From: an uncultured Treponema sp.
Lineage (GTDB): Bacteria; Spirochaetota; Spirochaetia; Treponematales; Treponemataceae
Length of the DNA stretch: 46,942 nucleotides
Reading direction: 5' to 3'
Assembly: GCA_946631855.1 (NCBI GenBank)
Contig: CAMPAL010000006.1
Coordinates: 1-46,942 of the forward strand
The notes beneath the pieces were generated by a model. The model did not search any database. It saw only the letters and a list, made by a program, of their open reading frames with translations, and was not told the origin of the DNA. This document shows positions 24,850 through 34,004 of the stretch, in pieces (position 1 is the stretch's first letter; each line of letters begins with the position of its first letter). The position numbers and the translations under genes were made by a program.

Positions 24850-25101
24850 ATGTCTAAAGACGAAATTTTTGACAAGCTTAAAAACATTTTGGTATCAGAA
24901 TTTGAACTTGATGAAGGTGATGTAACACCAGATGCTTTACTTGGTGATGATCTTGATTTGGATTCTATTGATTCAATTGACCTTATCGTAAAGATGAAGG
25001 AATTTATGCCAGCTGATAAAGGAAATGTAGATCCATCTATTTTCAAAACAGTAAAAACTGTTCAGGATGTAGTTGACGCTCTTGTTCCTTACATGGCATA
25101 A
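24850..25101 (+). CDS. Acyl carrier protein 2 of the APE cluster (ApeF-like)
   Basis: An 83-residue ACP with the attachment Ser39 in DDLDLDSIDSIDLI. It is very acidic. A TAGGAG site precedes the ATG, 11 nt after ACP1. Tandem ACPs with different sequences are a hallmark of APE clusters. Confidence 0.85.
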   Translation: MSKDEIFDKLKNILVSEFELDEGDVTPDALLGDDLDLDSIDSIDLIVKMKEFMPADKGNVDPSIFKTVKTVQDVVDALVPYMA

Positions 25102-25113
25102 AAATTTATACAA

Positions 25114-27123
25114 ATGAAAAAGTTCCTTAAGGCTCTTTTTTTTGTAATAGCAGCTGCTTATCCAATCCTTGTTTTTATTTTACTTGTAAAAATTAAGGCT
25201 GATACAAGAATTGTTTCCTTGTGTATGATTGCTCTGGCAGCTGCTTTCTTTTTAAGTGCAACAGGAAATAGAAAGACTGGAGAAAAAAAGAAACTGGATT
25301 GGAAAACATTAATCCGTTCGGTTTTCTTCCTTGCTGCCGGTCTTTTTTGTTTTATAACAGGAAAAGAGATTTTCTTAAAACTCTATTCCGTTGTAATTAG
25401 CGTAACTTTCCTGCTGGTGTTTGGCAGTACTTTGTTTTTTGGGCCAAATATTATTTTTAGATTTGCAACTTTAGCAGATAAAAAAATAATTGGTTCATCA
25501 TATGAAAAACAGGTCGAGTCGTATTGTAAAAAAGTAACTATTGTTTGGTGTTGTTTTTTCATCATAAACGGAAGTCTTGCTACAATCACAACTTTTGCAG
25601 CACCTATTTTTCATATTTCGGAAGAGAAAGCCAGAGAAGTCTGGGCACTTTATAATGGCGGAATCTCCTATGCTCTTATGGGCACTTTGTTTGTTGTGGA
25701 ATTTATTATCAGAAAGCTGGTGGACAGAAAAATGATTAAAGCATATCCAATTTCAAAATTTAAGGCAGATTCAAGAAAGGACGATTATATCCTTTGTTAT
25801 GATGAAATCTGGTCTAAAAAAGAATACAAGACCTGGAAAGACTTTTTAATAGACTCTGCAAAAATGCGAAAATTTATTGAGTCTAATCCTGCAGATGAAT
25901 ACATTTTGCACTGTGAAGATTACTGGTACTTCTTGTGTACTTTTGTAGCTTTGCTTCAGTGCAAAAAGGCTGTTTATCTTACACAGAATATTACTGAAAG
26001 CTTTATGGATGATATCCGAATGCCTGGTATGGAATTTATTACAGACCAGAAAGCAAACGGTTCAAAATCCATTCCAGATATTATTGAAAATGCAGAAATT
26101 CCTGCTGAAGATTATTACAGAACTTGTCCACCAATTAATGGTGAAGAAACAAGAATCTTCCTTTTTACTTCAGGTTCTACTGGAAAACCAAAGGCTGTTC
26201 CTCAGAGAATGAAGGAGTTTGAAGAGGATAATGCATTCATTATTTCAAAGTGGGCAAAAGAAATTACATCCCGCAAACTGGTAACAACTGTAAGTCAGCA
26301 TCATATTTATGGATTCCTTTTTGGTATTTCATTGCCATTTACTTTAGGAACTCCATTCCGTCGTCATCGTGTAGAATTCCCTGAAGAATTTGAAAAAATG
26401 ACTGATGAATCTTACATTTTGATTGCAACTCCAGCATTCCTTAAACGTACTGTAGAAGTTGAAGATAAACTTGATATGAAAAACATCTGGATTTTCTCTT
26501 CTGGTGGTGCTGTTAGTCCTGAACTTGCTGAACAGTGCGGAAAACTTTTCAAGTTCTATCCTCTTGAAGTTTATGGTTCTACTGAAACTTCAGGAATTGC
26601 TTACCGTCAGCAGAATAAAGATGGACTTTTGTGGACTCCATTTGATAATGCAAAAATCTGGCTTGGTGATGATGGATGTCTTAGAATCATTTCTCCATAT
26701 ATCAAAAATCCAGAAGGATTTGCAACCGCAGACTTGGCTGAATTCAAAGAAGATGGACGTTTCATTTTGAAAGGTCGTTCAGACTCAATTGTAAAAATTG
26801 AAGAAAAACGTATTTCGATGACTGAAGTAGAAAATCGTATTCTTGAAACAGGTCTTGTAAATGATGTAAAAGTAGTTGCACTTACAAGTGATGTACGTCA
26901 GTATCTTGCTGCAGCAGTTGTTCTTAATGCAAAAGGAAAAGAAAAGTTTAAGGATACAGAAAAATTCCTTATAAACCGTTATTTCCATGATTTCCTTATG
27001 AAGTATTTTGAAAATGTTGTAATTCCTAAGAAATGGAGATTTATGGACAGTCTTCCAGTAGATGTTCAGGGTAAAAAACATAAATTAGAAATTATGGCTT
27101 TGTTTGATAATGATAAAGAATAA
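25114..27123 (+). CDS. Fused membrane protein (COG4648-like) and AMP-dependent acyl ligase (ApeG-ApeH-type fusion)
   Basis: A 669-residue two-part protein. Residues 1-200 hold five or six transmembrane segments with SYALMGTLFVVEFIIRKL at the end, like the small membrane protein that sits next to the ligase gene in APE clusters. Residues about 225-669 are an ANL adenylating enzyme: P-loop IFLFTSGSTGKPKAVPQ, SQHHIYGF, YGSTETSG, FATADLAEF, LKGRSDSIVKIEEKRIS. It would load an aryl acid (such as 4-coumarate or 4-hydroxybenzoate) on the ACP. The join is at one continuous reading frame with no stop, so it looks real. There is no Shine-Dalgarno sequence; the start is 12 nt after ACP2. Specificity is inferred from context. 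Confidence 0.8.
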   Translation: MKKFLKALFFVIAAAYPILVFILLVKIKADTRIVSLCMIALAAAFFLSATGNRKTGEKKKLDWKTLIRSVFFLAAGLFCFITGKEIFLKLYSVVISVTFLLVFGSTLFFGPNIIFRFATLADKKIIGSSYEKQVESYCKKVTIVWCCFFIINGSLATITTFAAPIFHISEEKAREVWALYNGGISYALMGTLFVVEFIIRKLVDRKMIKAYPISKFKADSRKDDYILCYDEIWSKKEYKTWKDFLIDSAKMRKFIESNPADEYILHCEDYWYFLCTFVALLQCKKAVYLTQNITESFMDDIRMPGMEFITDQKANGSKSIPDIIENAEIPAEDYYRTCPPINGEETRIFLFTSGSTGKPKAVPQRMKEFEEDNAFIISKWAKEITSRKLVTTVSQHHIYGFLFGISLPFTLGTPFRRHRVEFPEEFEKMTDESYILIATPAFLKRTVEVEDKLDMKNIWIFSSGGAVSPELAEQCGKLFKFYPLEVYGSTETSGIAYRQQNKDGLLWTPFDNAKIWLGDDGCLRIISPYIKNPEGFATADLAEFKEDGRFILKGRSDSIVKIEEKRISMTEVENRILETGLVNDVKVVALTSDVRQYLAAAVVLNAKGKEKFKDTEKFLINRYFHDFLMKYFENVVIPKKWRFMDSLPVDVQGKKHKLEIMALFDNDKE

Positions 27124-27135
27124 AAAGGGTGATTT

Positions 27136-27507
27136 ATGAAAGAAGCAAATTTACATGATATTGTAAACGAAAAGGTAATCTCTAAAGAAGATGGAAAAAT
27201 CTGTCTGGAATTTGTTATTCCTGCATCTTCAGATTTTTTTGATGGTCACTTTCCAGAGTATAAGCTTCTTCCAGCTGTTGCTCAGTTTGAAGTTGTAACA
27301 CGTTTTTCTAAAAAATATTTTGGAACTGCAAGATGGGTTCCAAGTATTAAAAGAATTAAGTTTTCTGCTCCTATCAGACCAGATACAACAATCCTTATGG
27401 AACTTAAATATAATTCAGAGAAGAGTTTAGTCGCATTCAATTTATCTGACGCAAAAGTAGAAGGAAAAGTATATTCTTCTGGTACATTTAATGTAATTGC
27501 GGAGTAG
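27136..27507 (+). CDS. apeI: ApeI-family 3-hydroxyacyl-ACP dehydratase
   Basis: A 123-residue single-hotdog FabA/FabZ-like protein. The catalytic His lies in FFDGHFPEYKLLPAVAQFEV, the standard hotdog dehydratase motif. In APE systems ApeI pairs with ApeP (here 34005-34490) to remove water in each cycle and leave the conjugated double bond. AAGGGTGA before the ATG is an acceptable binding site; the gap from the ligase gene is 12 nt. Confidence 0.85.
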   Translation: MKEANLHDIVNEKVISKEDGKICLEFVIPASSDFFDGHFPEYKLLPAVAQFEVVTRFSKKYFGTARWVPSIKRIKFSAPIRPDTTILMELKYNSEKSLVAFNLSDAKVEGKVYSSGTFNVIAE

Positions 27508-27515
27508 GCTAACTG

Positions 27516-28274
27516 ATGAAGTGTGGATTTGTTATTCCGGTTTATAATCATGGAGCAGCACTTGAAGCTGTTGTAAAAAATCTTGTTCCTTTTAATTATG
27601 ATATTGTCATTGTTGATGATGGAAATGATGAAAAAAACAAGGCATTTATTGCAGATGTAGCTCAAAAATATCCTTTGGTTACTCTTGTGACCCGCCCGGA
27701 AAATGGTGGAAAAGGTCAGGCAATGAAGGATGGTGTTCGTAAGGCTCATGAAATGGGTTTAACACATATTCTTCAGATTGATTCTGACGGTCAGCATGAT
27801 GCCGGTCGTGTAGGATATTTCTGGGAACAGGCACAAAAACATCCTGAAGCAATTATTTGTGGTTATCCTGAATATGACAAAGATGCACCTAAAAAACGTG
27901 TAAATGGTCGTAAAGTTGCAAATGGCTGGATTCATTTTGTAACTCTATCAAAAGACATTGTAGATGCAATGATTGGTTTCAGAGTATATCCGGTTGATCC
28001 ATATATTAAGGTTCTTGATAGTGGAACTTATATTGACAGCAGAATGGGATATGATATTGATATTTTAGTACACATGTTCTGGATTGGAGTACCAGTTATT
28101 TCTGAACCAGTAAAAGTTTCATATCCTTCAGATGGTGTTTCTAATTTCCGTTACTTCCGTGATACAATGCGTATTTCGGGTACATACACACGTCTTTGTT
28201 TGGGAATGATTCCACGGTTACCAAAACTTATTGCAATGAATATTAAAAAAAGAAAAGCGAGAAAAAACGCATAA
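27516..28274 (+). CDS. Glycosyltransferase family 2 of the APE cluster
   Basis: A 252-residue GT-A fold enzyme. It has FVIPVYNHGAAL, VIVDDGNDE, ENGGKGQAMKDG and the metal-binding QIDSDGQHD. There is no transmembrane anchor at the N-terminus. In characterised APE clusters a GT2 domain is followed by an acyltransferase in one protein (ApeJ by order); here the following ORF is a separate acyltransferase 8 nt downstream. It could glycosylate or otherwise prepare the lipid acceptor for the polyene. Sugar donor unknown. Confidence 0.82.
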   Translation: MKCGFVIPVYNHGAALEAVVKNLVPFNYDIVIVDDGNDEKNKAFIADVAQKYPLVTLVTRPENGGKGQAMKDGVRKAHEMGLTHILQIDSDGQHDAGRVGYFWEQAQKHPEAIICGYPEYDKDAPKKRVNGRKVANGWIHFVTLSKDIVDAMIGFRVYPVDPYIKVLDSGTYIDSRMGYDIDILVHMFWIGVPVISEPVKVSYPSDGVSNFRYFRDTMRISGTYTRLCLGMIPRLPKLIAMNIKKRKARKNA

Positions 28275-28282
28275 ATTAAACT

Positions 28283-29260
28283 ATGGAAAACGAAAATCAA
28301 TTACACTGGGCTGATGAAAAAGAAGCTATAAAAACAAATAAACCTTTAAAATTCCTTCTCTTTTTATTTAAATATTTTCCAAAACCTTTTGTTAGATTTT
28401 TGGTTTATCCTGTTGGATTCTTTTTTTTACGCCATAATGACAGAATTAAGCCGGAATCTCTTTTGTATCAGAATAATCTTCGGGAATATACAAAAAATGA
28501 AAGTCCAAGAGTTGTAAGTGCTTACAGACAGGTTGTTTCTTTTTCTTTTTGTATTATCGAAAAGATGGAAGGATGGCTTGGTCTTACAAAATTTAATCGT
28601 GTTTCTTATTGTGATGATGATATTACAGAACTTCTTGCACAGCTTAAGGAAGGTCACGGTGCTGTTTTAATCACTTCTCATCTTGGAAATATGGAATTAA
28701 TGAGAAGTCTTTCTGAACATAACAAAGAACTTGTTGGACGCGATGTTCCTGTTATTGTAATTATGGAAGTAAATCCAAATGAACAGTTTAGAAATACTTT
28801 GCGTGAAGTTAATCCAAAATTTAACATGAATATTGTTGATTCTAAGGAAATTGGACCTGACACAATCTGTTACTTAATTGAAAGCGTAGAAAAAGGTGCT
28901 CTTGTAATTCTTGCTGGAGATAGAACTTCTGCTCATACCCGCGATAAAGTAATTGTAAAAAACTTCCTGGGAAAACCAGCTCAATTTCCATATGGAACAT
29001 TTTTAATTCCTTTCTTAATGAAAGTTCCAGTTTATTATATGTTTGGTCTGAGATCTAAAACTTCTATTTTTAATCCAAAGTATAAGATTTACATAGAAAA
29101 GTCTAAAATTGATTTTGATTGTCCTAGAAGTCAAAGAGAAGATGGCATCAAAAATTTGTGTTCTGAATTCATTGAAAAACTTGAAAAGTTCTGCAGAATG
29201 TATCCTTATCAGTGGTATAACTTTTTTAACTTCTGGAATATGGAGCCTGTTTCAAAATGA
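28283..29260 (+). CDS. LpxL-type lysophospholipid acyltransferase of the APE cluster
   Basis: A 325-residue membrane-associated acyltransferase of the LpxL/LpxM (Lip_A_acyltrans) family. The H(X4)E motif is TSHLGNMEL; AGDRTSAH and QFPYGTFLIPFL follow, and PYQWYNFFNFW closes the protein, as in the lipid A group. A hydrophobic stretch near 38-52 suits inner-membrane contact. No Shine-Dalgarno sequence is seen, and its stop overlaps the next start by 4 nt (ATGA). It probably transfers an acyl chain, perhaps the aryl polyene itself, to the lipid carrier. Confidence 0.83.
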   Translation: MENENQLHWADEKEAIKTNKPLKFLLFLFKYFPKPFVRFLVYPVGFFFLRHNDRIKPESLLYQNNLREYTKNESPRVVSAYRQVVSFSFCIIEKMEGWLGLTKFNRVSYCDDDITELLAQLKEGHGAVLITSHLGNMELMRSLSEHNKELVGRDVPVIVIMEVNPNEQFRNTLREVNPKFNMNIVDSKEIGPDTICYLIESVEKGALVILAGDRTSAHTRDKVIVKNFLGKPAQFPYGTFLIPFLMKVPVYYMFGLRSKTSIFNPKYKIYIEKSKIDFDCPRSQREDGIKNLCSEFIEKLEKFCRMYPYQWYNFFNFWNMEPVSK

Positions 29261-29877
29261 AAAAGATATTAAGTTTTGTTTTTGTAAGTTTATTTGTTTC
29301 ATCACTTTTTGCAGGAGATTTGCAGTCAATCTGTGCTGCTCTGGCAAAAACTCCAAATACAATTGGTAATTTTACTCAGATAAAGACAATCAGTTCTAAT
29401 GGACGACAGTTAAAATCTTCTGGCGATTTTATTATTTCAACTGAAGGAATTATGTGGAATACTGTAAAACCTTTTCCTTCAAAACTAGTGGTTACTGAAA
29501 AATCGATGATTCAGGTTGCTGCAAATGGCAAAAAAAATGTAATGAACGGTTCTGATAATCAGATTTTTAAGAATATTTCACAGACTTTGCGTTCAGTTTT
29601 TGCAGGAAACTCTGATGATCTTGAAAAAAATTTTTCTGTGACTTTTACAGAAAAAACTGATGGATTATGGACAGTCCTCCTCCAGCCAAAAGATTCTACA
29701 ATTGCTTCGGTAATGCAGACTCTGGAACTTTCAGGTACAGAAAAAAATAATCAGGTTACTCTTTTATCATTGGAATTACAGGAAACTTCTAATAATAAAA
29801 TTCGTTATGAATTTTCAAATCATAAATATCCAAAGGAACTGACTGCTGATGAAAAAGAAAACTTTTTCGTTAACTAA
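29257..29877 (+). CDS. LolA-like outer-membrane lipoprotein carrier of the APE cluster
   Basis: A 206-residue protein with a signal peptide (about 1-20, cut near LFA-GD). SICAALAKTPNTIGNFTQIKTI and SGDFIISTEGIMWNTVKPFPS match the LolA fold entry and the strand rich part. Such LolA-like proteins in APE clusters are thought to carry the polyene lipid across the periplasm. It is coupled to the upstream acyltransferase by a 4-nt overlap and to the downstream exporter by a 29-nt overlap. Confidence 0.82.
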   Translation: MKKILSFVFVSLFVSSLFAGDLQSICAALAKTPNTIGNFTQIKTISSNGRQLKSSGDFIISTEGIMWNTVKPFPSKLVVTEKSMIQVAANGKKNVMNGSDNQIFKNISQTLRSVFAGNSDDLEKNFSVTFTEKTDGLWTVLLQPKDSTIASVMQTLELSGTEKNNQVTLLSLELQETSNNKIRYEFSNHKYPKELTADEKENFFVN

Positions 29878-32239
29878 TTTTTCACAAAAACAAACTTTAG
29901 CCGTCTGGCTTATTTATCATCTTGGAATTTTACTTTTTTTTCTTTGTATTTTTTTTGCTTTTAAAAATCAGGTAAAAATAGATTCTGACCTTTTTAATTT
30001 AGTACCAAAATCATTTGAAATGGATTCTGTTCGTAAGGCTGATGAAAAAATGACATCTGTAACCGGACAGAATGTTTTTATTCTTGTAGCAAATCCTGAC
30101 TTTAATCAGGCTAAAAACAAGGCTGTACAAATTTATGATGCTCTTTCTAAAAGCGATAATTTTGTATCTGTAGCACTTTATAACGATATGGGTTCTTTGT
30201 CTGATGTAACAGATTTTCTGTATAAATACAGATGGAACTTATTAAATCAAACTGCTATAGACGAAATTAACAGCGACGGTGGAGCAGAAGATTTTGCCAT
30301 GAATGCACTTTCTCAGGCCTACGGTGGCTTTAACATGCTTCCACTTGATAACCTGGGGACAGACCCCTTCATGCTCACAGAATACAATCTTACAAATTAT
30401 TTATCTGCCCTGCAAAGTTCTGGAACAGCAATGACTCTTACAGATGGAGTGCTGGCTTCTGAAAGTGATGGAAACTGGTATGTAATGATTCGTGGAGTTT
30501 TAAGCTCAAAAGGAAGTAAACTTGCAGCCAAAGCAAATGGCATTACCGAAATTTATGCTACCTGTAATCAATATGCTGATGAAAATACTCATTTTGTATA
30601 TTCAGGTACTCCTTATCATTCACATCAGAGTTCAAATTCGGCTTCAAAAGAAATTAAAGTGATAACTACAGTTTCGCTTCTGGTGGTTATTTTTATTCTG
30701 CTTCTGGTATTCAGAAGTGTTAAGCCTTTGATTTATTCTCTTTTATCAATCAGTTTATCTGTTCTTGCTGCATTTTTAGCAACACTGGCAGTTTTCAAAA
30801 ATATGCACATTATTACTCTGGTGTTTGGAACTTCATTAATTGGTTCCTGCATCGATTACAGTCTGCATTATTTTACCCACTGGGCTGGTAACGAAGAACT
30901 TAAATCTGGTATTGAAATTAGAAATCAGCTTTTGCCAGGCTTAACAATGGCAATCATTTCTTCTGGAATTTGTTTTGCTATTCTTTTATTTGCGCCATTT
31001 ACTCTTTTAAAACAGATGTCGCTTTTCTGTCTGGTTGGACTGGTATCATCATATTTTACTACAATTGCTCTTTTCCCAAGAATTCCTCTTCCAAAAGGAA
31101 AACGCGAACTTAAACACGTAAAACTTTATCAGAAGATGATAGATACAGTTCAGAGTAAATTTGTAGGAAGAATTGTAATTTCCCTGCTTTTTATTTTTTC
31201 ATTAGTTACAATTATTATTTGCCATAAAAACGTAAATATAAAAAATAATCTGCTTTCTTTGTACAAAATGGAAGGAAAACTTCTTTCTGATGAAATAGAA
31301 GCAAATAAGATTATCCAGTATAGTCCTTCGGGCTGGTATTTGATTGCCGGAGAAACTGAGGATGATTGTCTTAGAAATGAAGAAATTTTCCGTCAGCAGT
31401 TTAGTGATGCTACAGGTGGAAAATTGGGATATATCAGTACTTCACTTTTTGTTCCTTCTGTTGAATCACAGAAAGAATCCAGAGAAGCGGCAGAAAAGTT
31501 GATGGAACTTGCAGATTTTCAGCTTGAATCACTTGGTTTTGGTGCAGAAGATTTACAGATTTTGAAAGATGATTTTGAAGCAAGCAGTCAGGATTACATT
31601 TCTTTTGAAGCAGGAAATATTCCGGAGTTTTTAACTTCTTCAATTTCTTCTGTATGGCTTGGAAATGTTGGTGGAAAGTATTATTCAGTTTTGCTTCCTA
31701 ACAAAGTGAATGATTACGAAAGTTTTAAATCTCTTGCCGATGCCAATGATAACGTATTTTTTATAAGTAAAAGTGCAGATATAAGCCGAGACTTAGATAA
31801 ACTTACTTTGATGGTTTTGAAATTCTTTGCATTTGCCTATGTTCTAATGTTCTTTATGCTTAAATTCTTCTACAGCTGGAAACAGGCACTTAAAATAATT
31901 TCAGTTCCAGTTTTAATCATCCTTGTTACTCTGGCTATTTTTGCTTTGTGCAAAATTAATCTGGAATTTTTCTCTGTAACCGGATTAATTCTTGTTTTTG
32001 GACTTGGTCTGGATTACATCATTTATATGATGGAAAATGAGAAAGAAAAAGAAGGGCCTGGAAAGGTGCTGGAACCATTTGCTACAATGCTTTCATTTAT
32101 AACTACAATTATTTCTTTTGGTGCACTTGCATTAAGTTCTTTCCAGCCGGTTCATCTGATTGGACTTGCCATTGTAATTGGTCTTGCAACTGCTTATGTT
32201 AGTTCTTTCTTTTATGGTCGAAACAAGGAGAAAAAGTAA
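29849..32239 (+). CDS. MMPL/RND-family lipid exporter of the APE cluster (ApeM-like)
   Basis: A 796-residue polytopic protein with two RND repeats: TM1, an exported loop of about 220 residues, five clustered TMs with GTSLIGSCIDYSLHYF, then TM7, a second loop and five TMs with VFGLGLDYIIYMMENE. The paired Asp in the GxxxD-Y motifs fits proton-driven MMPL/HpnN exporters. It should move the aryl polyene lipid from the inner membrane to the LolA-like carrier. It carries the only dispersed 13-mer copy in the APE cluster (30355-30367, residues 169-173, GTDP) inside the first exported loop. AAGGA lies 11 nt before the ATG. Confidence 0.85.
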   Translation: MKKKTFSLTNFSQKQTLAVWLIYHLGILLFFLCIFFAFKNQVKIDSDLFNLVPKSFEMDSVRKADEKMTSVTGQNVFILVANPDFNQAKNKAVQIYDALSKSDNFVSVALYNDMGSLSDVTDFLYKYRWNLLNQTAIDEINSDGGAEDFAMNALSQAYGGFNMLPLDNLGTDPFMLTEYNLTNYLSALQSSGTAMTLTDGVLASESDGNWYVMIRGVLSSKGSKLAAKANGITEIYATCNQYADENTHFVYSGTPYHSHQSSNSASKEIKVITTVSLLVVIFILLLVFRSVKPLIYSLLSISLSVLAAFLATLAVFKNMHIITLVFGTSLIGSCIDYSLHYFTHWAGNEELKSGIEIRNQLLPGLTMAIISSGICFAILLFAPFTLLKQMSLFCLVGLVSSYFTTIALFPRIPLPKGKRELKHVKLYQKMIDTVQSKFVGRIVISLLFIFSLVTIIICHKNVNIKNNLLSLYKMEGKLLSDEIEANKIIQYSPSGWYLIAGETEDDCLRNEEIFRQQFSDATGGKLGYISTSLFVPSVESQKESREAAEKLMELADFQLESLGFGAEDLQILKDDFEASSQDYISFEAGNIPEFLTSSISSVWLGNVGGKYYSVLLPNKVNDYESFKSLADANDNVFFISKSADISRDLDKLTLMVLKFFAFAYVLMFFMLKFFYSWKQALKIISVPVLIILVTLAIFALCKINLEFFSVTGLILVFGLGLDYIIYMMENEKEKEGPGKVLEPFATMLSFITTIISFGALALSSFQPVHLIGLAIVIGLATAYVSSFFYGRNKEKK
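30355..30367 (-). repeat. GGGGTCTGTCCCC element inside the MMPL exporter gene
   Basis: Exact copy (GGGGACAGACCCC on the plus strand), read as G-T-D-P in frame in the first exported loop. It is the only copy between 15.9 and 42.4 kb. Confidence 0.85.
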
Positions 32240-32240
32240 G

Positions 32241-32834
32241 ATGATTTTAAAAAAACATTTTGTAAAAGCATTTTTATCATCATTTTTGCTGATTTTGGTT
32301 TTTACTTCCTGTGCTTCAAATAAAATTTCTACAGAGAAAGAAATTAATCCTGTGTATGTCACCAATTCAAATAAGGTTTATCTTTTGCCTGCAGAAGAAA
32401 TGGACGGAAGTGAGGATTGTCTCCAGCTTTTGAATGGAGTTTTTGGAGAAACTTCTTTTACCCTTATGATTTATTTTCAGGCAGATCAAAAGGGTATTTT
32501 CATGTCACTTTTAAATGACTTTGGAACAGATATGGGAACACTTTCTTATGATGGAGAAGAAGTTGTGTTTGATTCGGCAGTCTTTCCTCAGAATTTGAAA
32601 GCTGAATATATTCTCCTCGATATTCAAAATGCATATTATAAATCAGAGGCTTTGCAGAAACTTTATGAATCTTCTGGACTAGCTTTTGACGAAGAAAATC
32701 TTCCTGAAAATAAAATACGAAGAATTAAAAGTGGAAAAAAAATTGTAGAAGAGATTACAATTAATGATAATTCCATTAAAATAGAAAATTATTTACGTGG
32801 TTATGAATATAACCTTACAAGAGGTGAGGAATAA
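32241..32834 (+). CDS. DUF3261-like lipoprotein of the APE cluster
   Basis: A 197-residue protein starting MILKKHFVKAF with a signal peptide and a lax spirochaetal lipobox ending VFTSC near residue 22, so probably a lipoprotein. NSNKVYLLPAEEMD and TSFTLMIYFQADQKGIFMSLLNDFG are similar to the DUF3261 proteins found beside the MMPL exporter in APE clusters. They may assist outer-membrane insertion of the polyene lipid. AAGGAG (32225-32230) serves the ATG at 32241, 1 nt after the exporter stop; longer readings upstream lack a signal peptide. Confidence 0.7.
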   Translation: MILKKHFVKAFLSSFLLILVFTSCASNKISTEKEINPVYVTNSNKVYLLPAEEMDGSEDCLQLLNGVFGETSFTLMIYFQADQKGIFMSLLNDFGTDMGTLSYDGEEVVFDSAVFPQNLKAEYILLDIQNAYYKSEALQKLYESSGLAFDEENLPENKIRRIKSGKKIVEEITINDNSIKIENYLRGYEYNLTRGEE

Positions 32835-32837
32835 TTT

Positions 32838-34004
32838 ATGGAAATTTTTATTTCTAAGCCAGGCCTTATGTGTTGTGCTGGAAATTCACTTGAAGAATTA
32901 TGGACTTCGGTGATTGAAGGAAACCAGAAAGGAATTAAAAAAGTAAAAACTGGAACAAATGAAGAATTTTATGCAGCTCGTATAGATGACAAATATCTGA
33001 AAAAAAGTTCATCCCGCTATGATATGCGTATTATGAGAATTGAAGAAGCAGCTCTTAATCAGATTTCGGATGATATTGAAACTGTAAAAGCAAAATATGG
33101 TCCTGACAGAATTGCAGTTTGTGTTGGTTCTTGTGATAACGGAACAGAATTTTCTATTGCTGGGCATAAAAAATATTTTGAAGAAGCAGCTTTCCCAAAA
33201 GATTATAATATTGAAATTCAGGGTGCAGATTATGTTGCAACTTTCATTTCTGAAAAGTATGGTCTTACAGGTCCTTCCACCACTTTCAGTACCGCCTGTT
33301 CTTCAAGTGCAGGAGCAACTATAAAAGCCGCAGAACTTTTAAAAGCTGATTTGGCAGATGCTGTAATTGTCGGAGGAATTGATATTGCTTCGGATACAGT
33401 ACTTATTGGTTTTAATTCGCTTGAAGCAGTTTCTTCTGAAATAACAAATCCTTTTAGTAAGAATAGACACGGAATTACTTTGGGAGAAGCCGGTGTTTTC
33501 TATGTTTTGACAAAAGAAGATATTTTTGGCACAAAAGTTCAACTTCTTGGCTGGGGTGAATCAGCAGATGCTTATCATATGACTTCGCCAGATCCTTCTG
33601 GAGCAGGGGCAGAAAAAGCTATCCGTCGTGCACTTGAATCAGCAAATCTTTCACCAAAAGACGTTGATTATGTAAATATGCATGGAACTGGAACCAAATT
33701 TAATGACAGTATGGAAGCAAAGGCAGTAGATTCTGTTTTTGGTGATTATAAAGTTCCGGTTTCTACAACAAAAGCAGAAACTGGTCATACTTTGGGTGCT
33801 GCAGCGGCACTTGAGCTTGCAATTTGCTATTCAGCCGTAAATAATGTAGGATTACCTAAACAGATTTGGGATGGAGTTCAGGATCCTGAGCTTCCTGTAA
33901 TCAATATTGTAGACAAACCTTCAGATAAAAAATCTAAAATATGTCTTTCAAATTCATTTGCTTTTGGTGGAGCAAATGCTTGTTTAGTGATAGGAGTTCG
34001 ATAA
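32838..34004 (+). CDS. apeO: Beta-ketoacyl synthase (APE ketosynthase, ApeO-like)
   Basis: A 388-residue thiolase-fold condensing enzyme with the full triad: Cys154 in FSTACSSSAGA, His282 in NMHGTGTKFND and His317 in KAETGHTLGAA. It begins with FISKPGLMCCAGNS. It condenses malonyl-ACP with the growing polyene and should pair with the chain-length factor at 22556-23218. GAGG before the ATG is a proper binding site, and its stop touches the ApeP start. The symbol follows gene order in known APE clusters (lipoprotein, KS, ApeP, KR, KS); ApeR would be the alternative. Confidence 0.8.
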   Translation: MEIFISKPGLMCCAGNSLEELWTSVIEGNQKGIKKVKTGTNEEFYAARIDDKYLKKSSSRYDMRIMRIEEAALNQISDDIETVKAKYGPDRIAVCVGSCDNGTEFSIAGHKKYFEEAAFPKDYNIEIQGADYVATFISEKYGLTGPSTTFSTACSSSAGATIKAAELLKADLADAVIVGGIDIASDTVLIGFNSLEAVSSEITNPFSKNRHGITLGEAGVFYVLTKEDIFGTKVQLLGWGESADAYHMTSPDPSGAGAEKAIRRALESANLSPKDVDYVNMHGTGTKFNDSMEAKAVDSVFGDYKVPVSTTKAETGHTLGAAAALELAICYSAVNNVGLPKQIWDGVQDPELPVINIVDKPSDKKSKICLSNSFAFGGANACLVIGVR

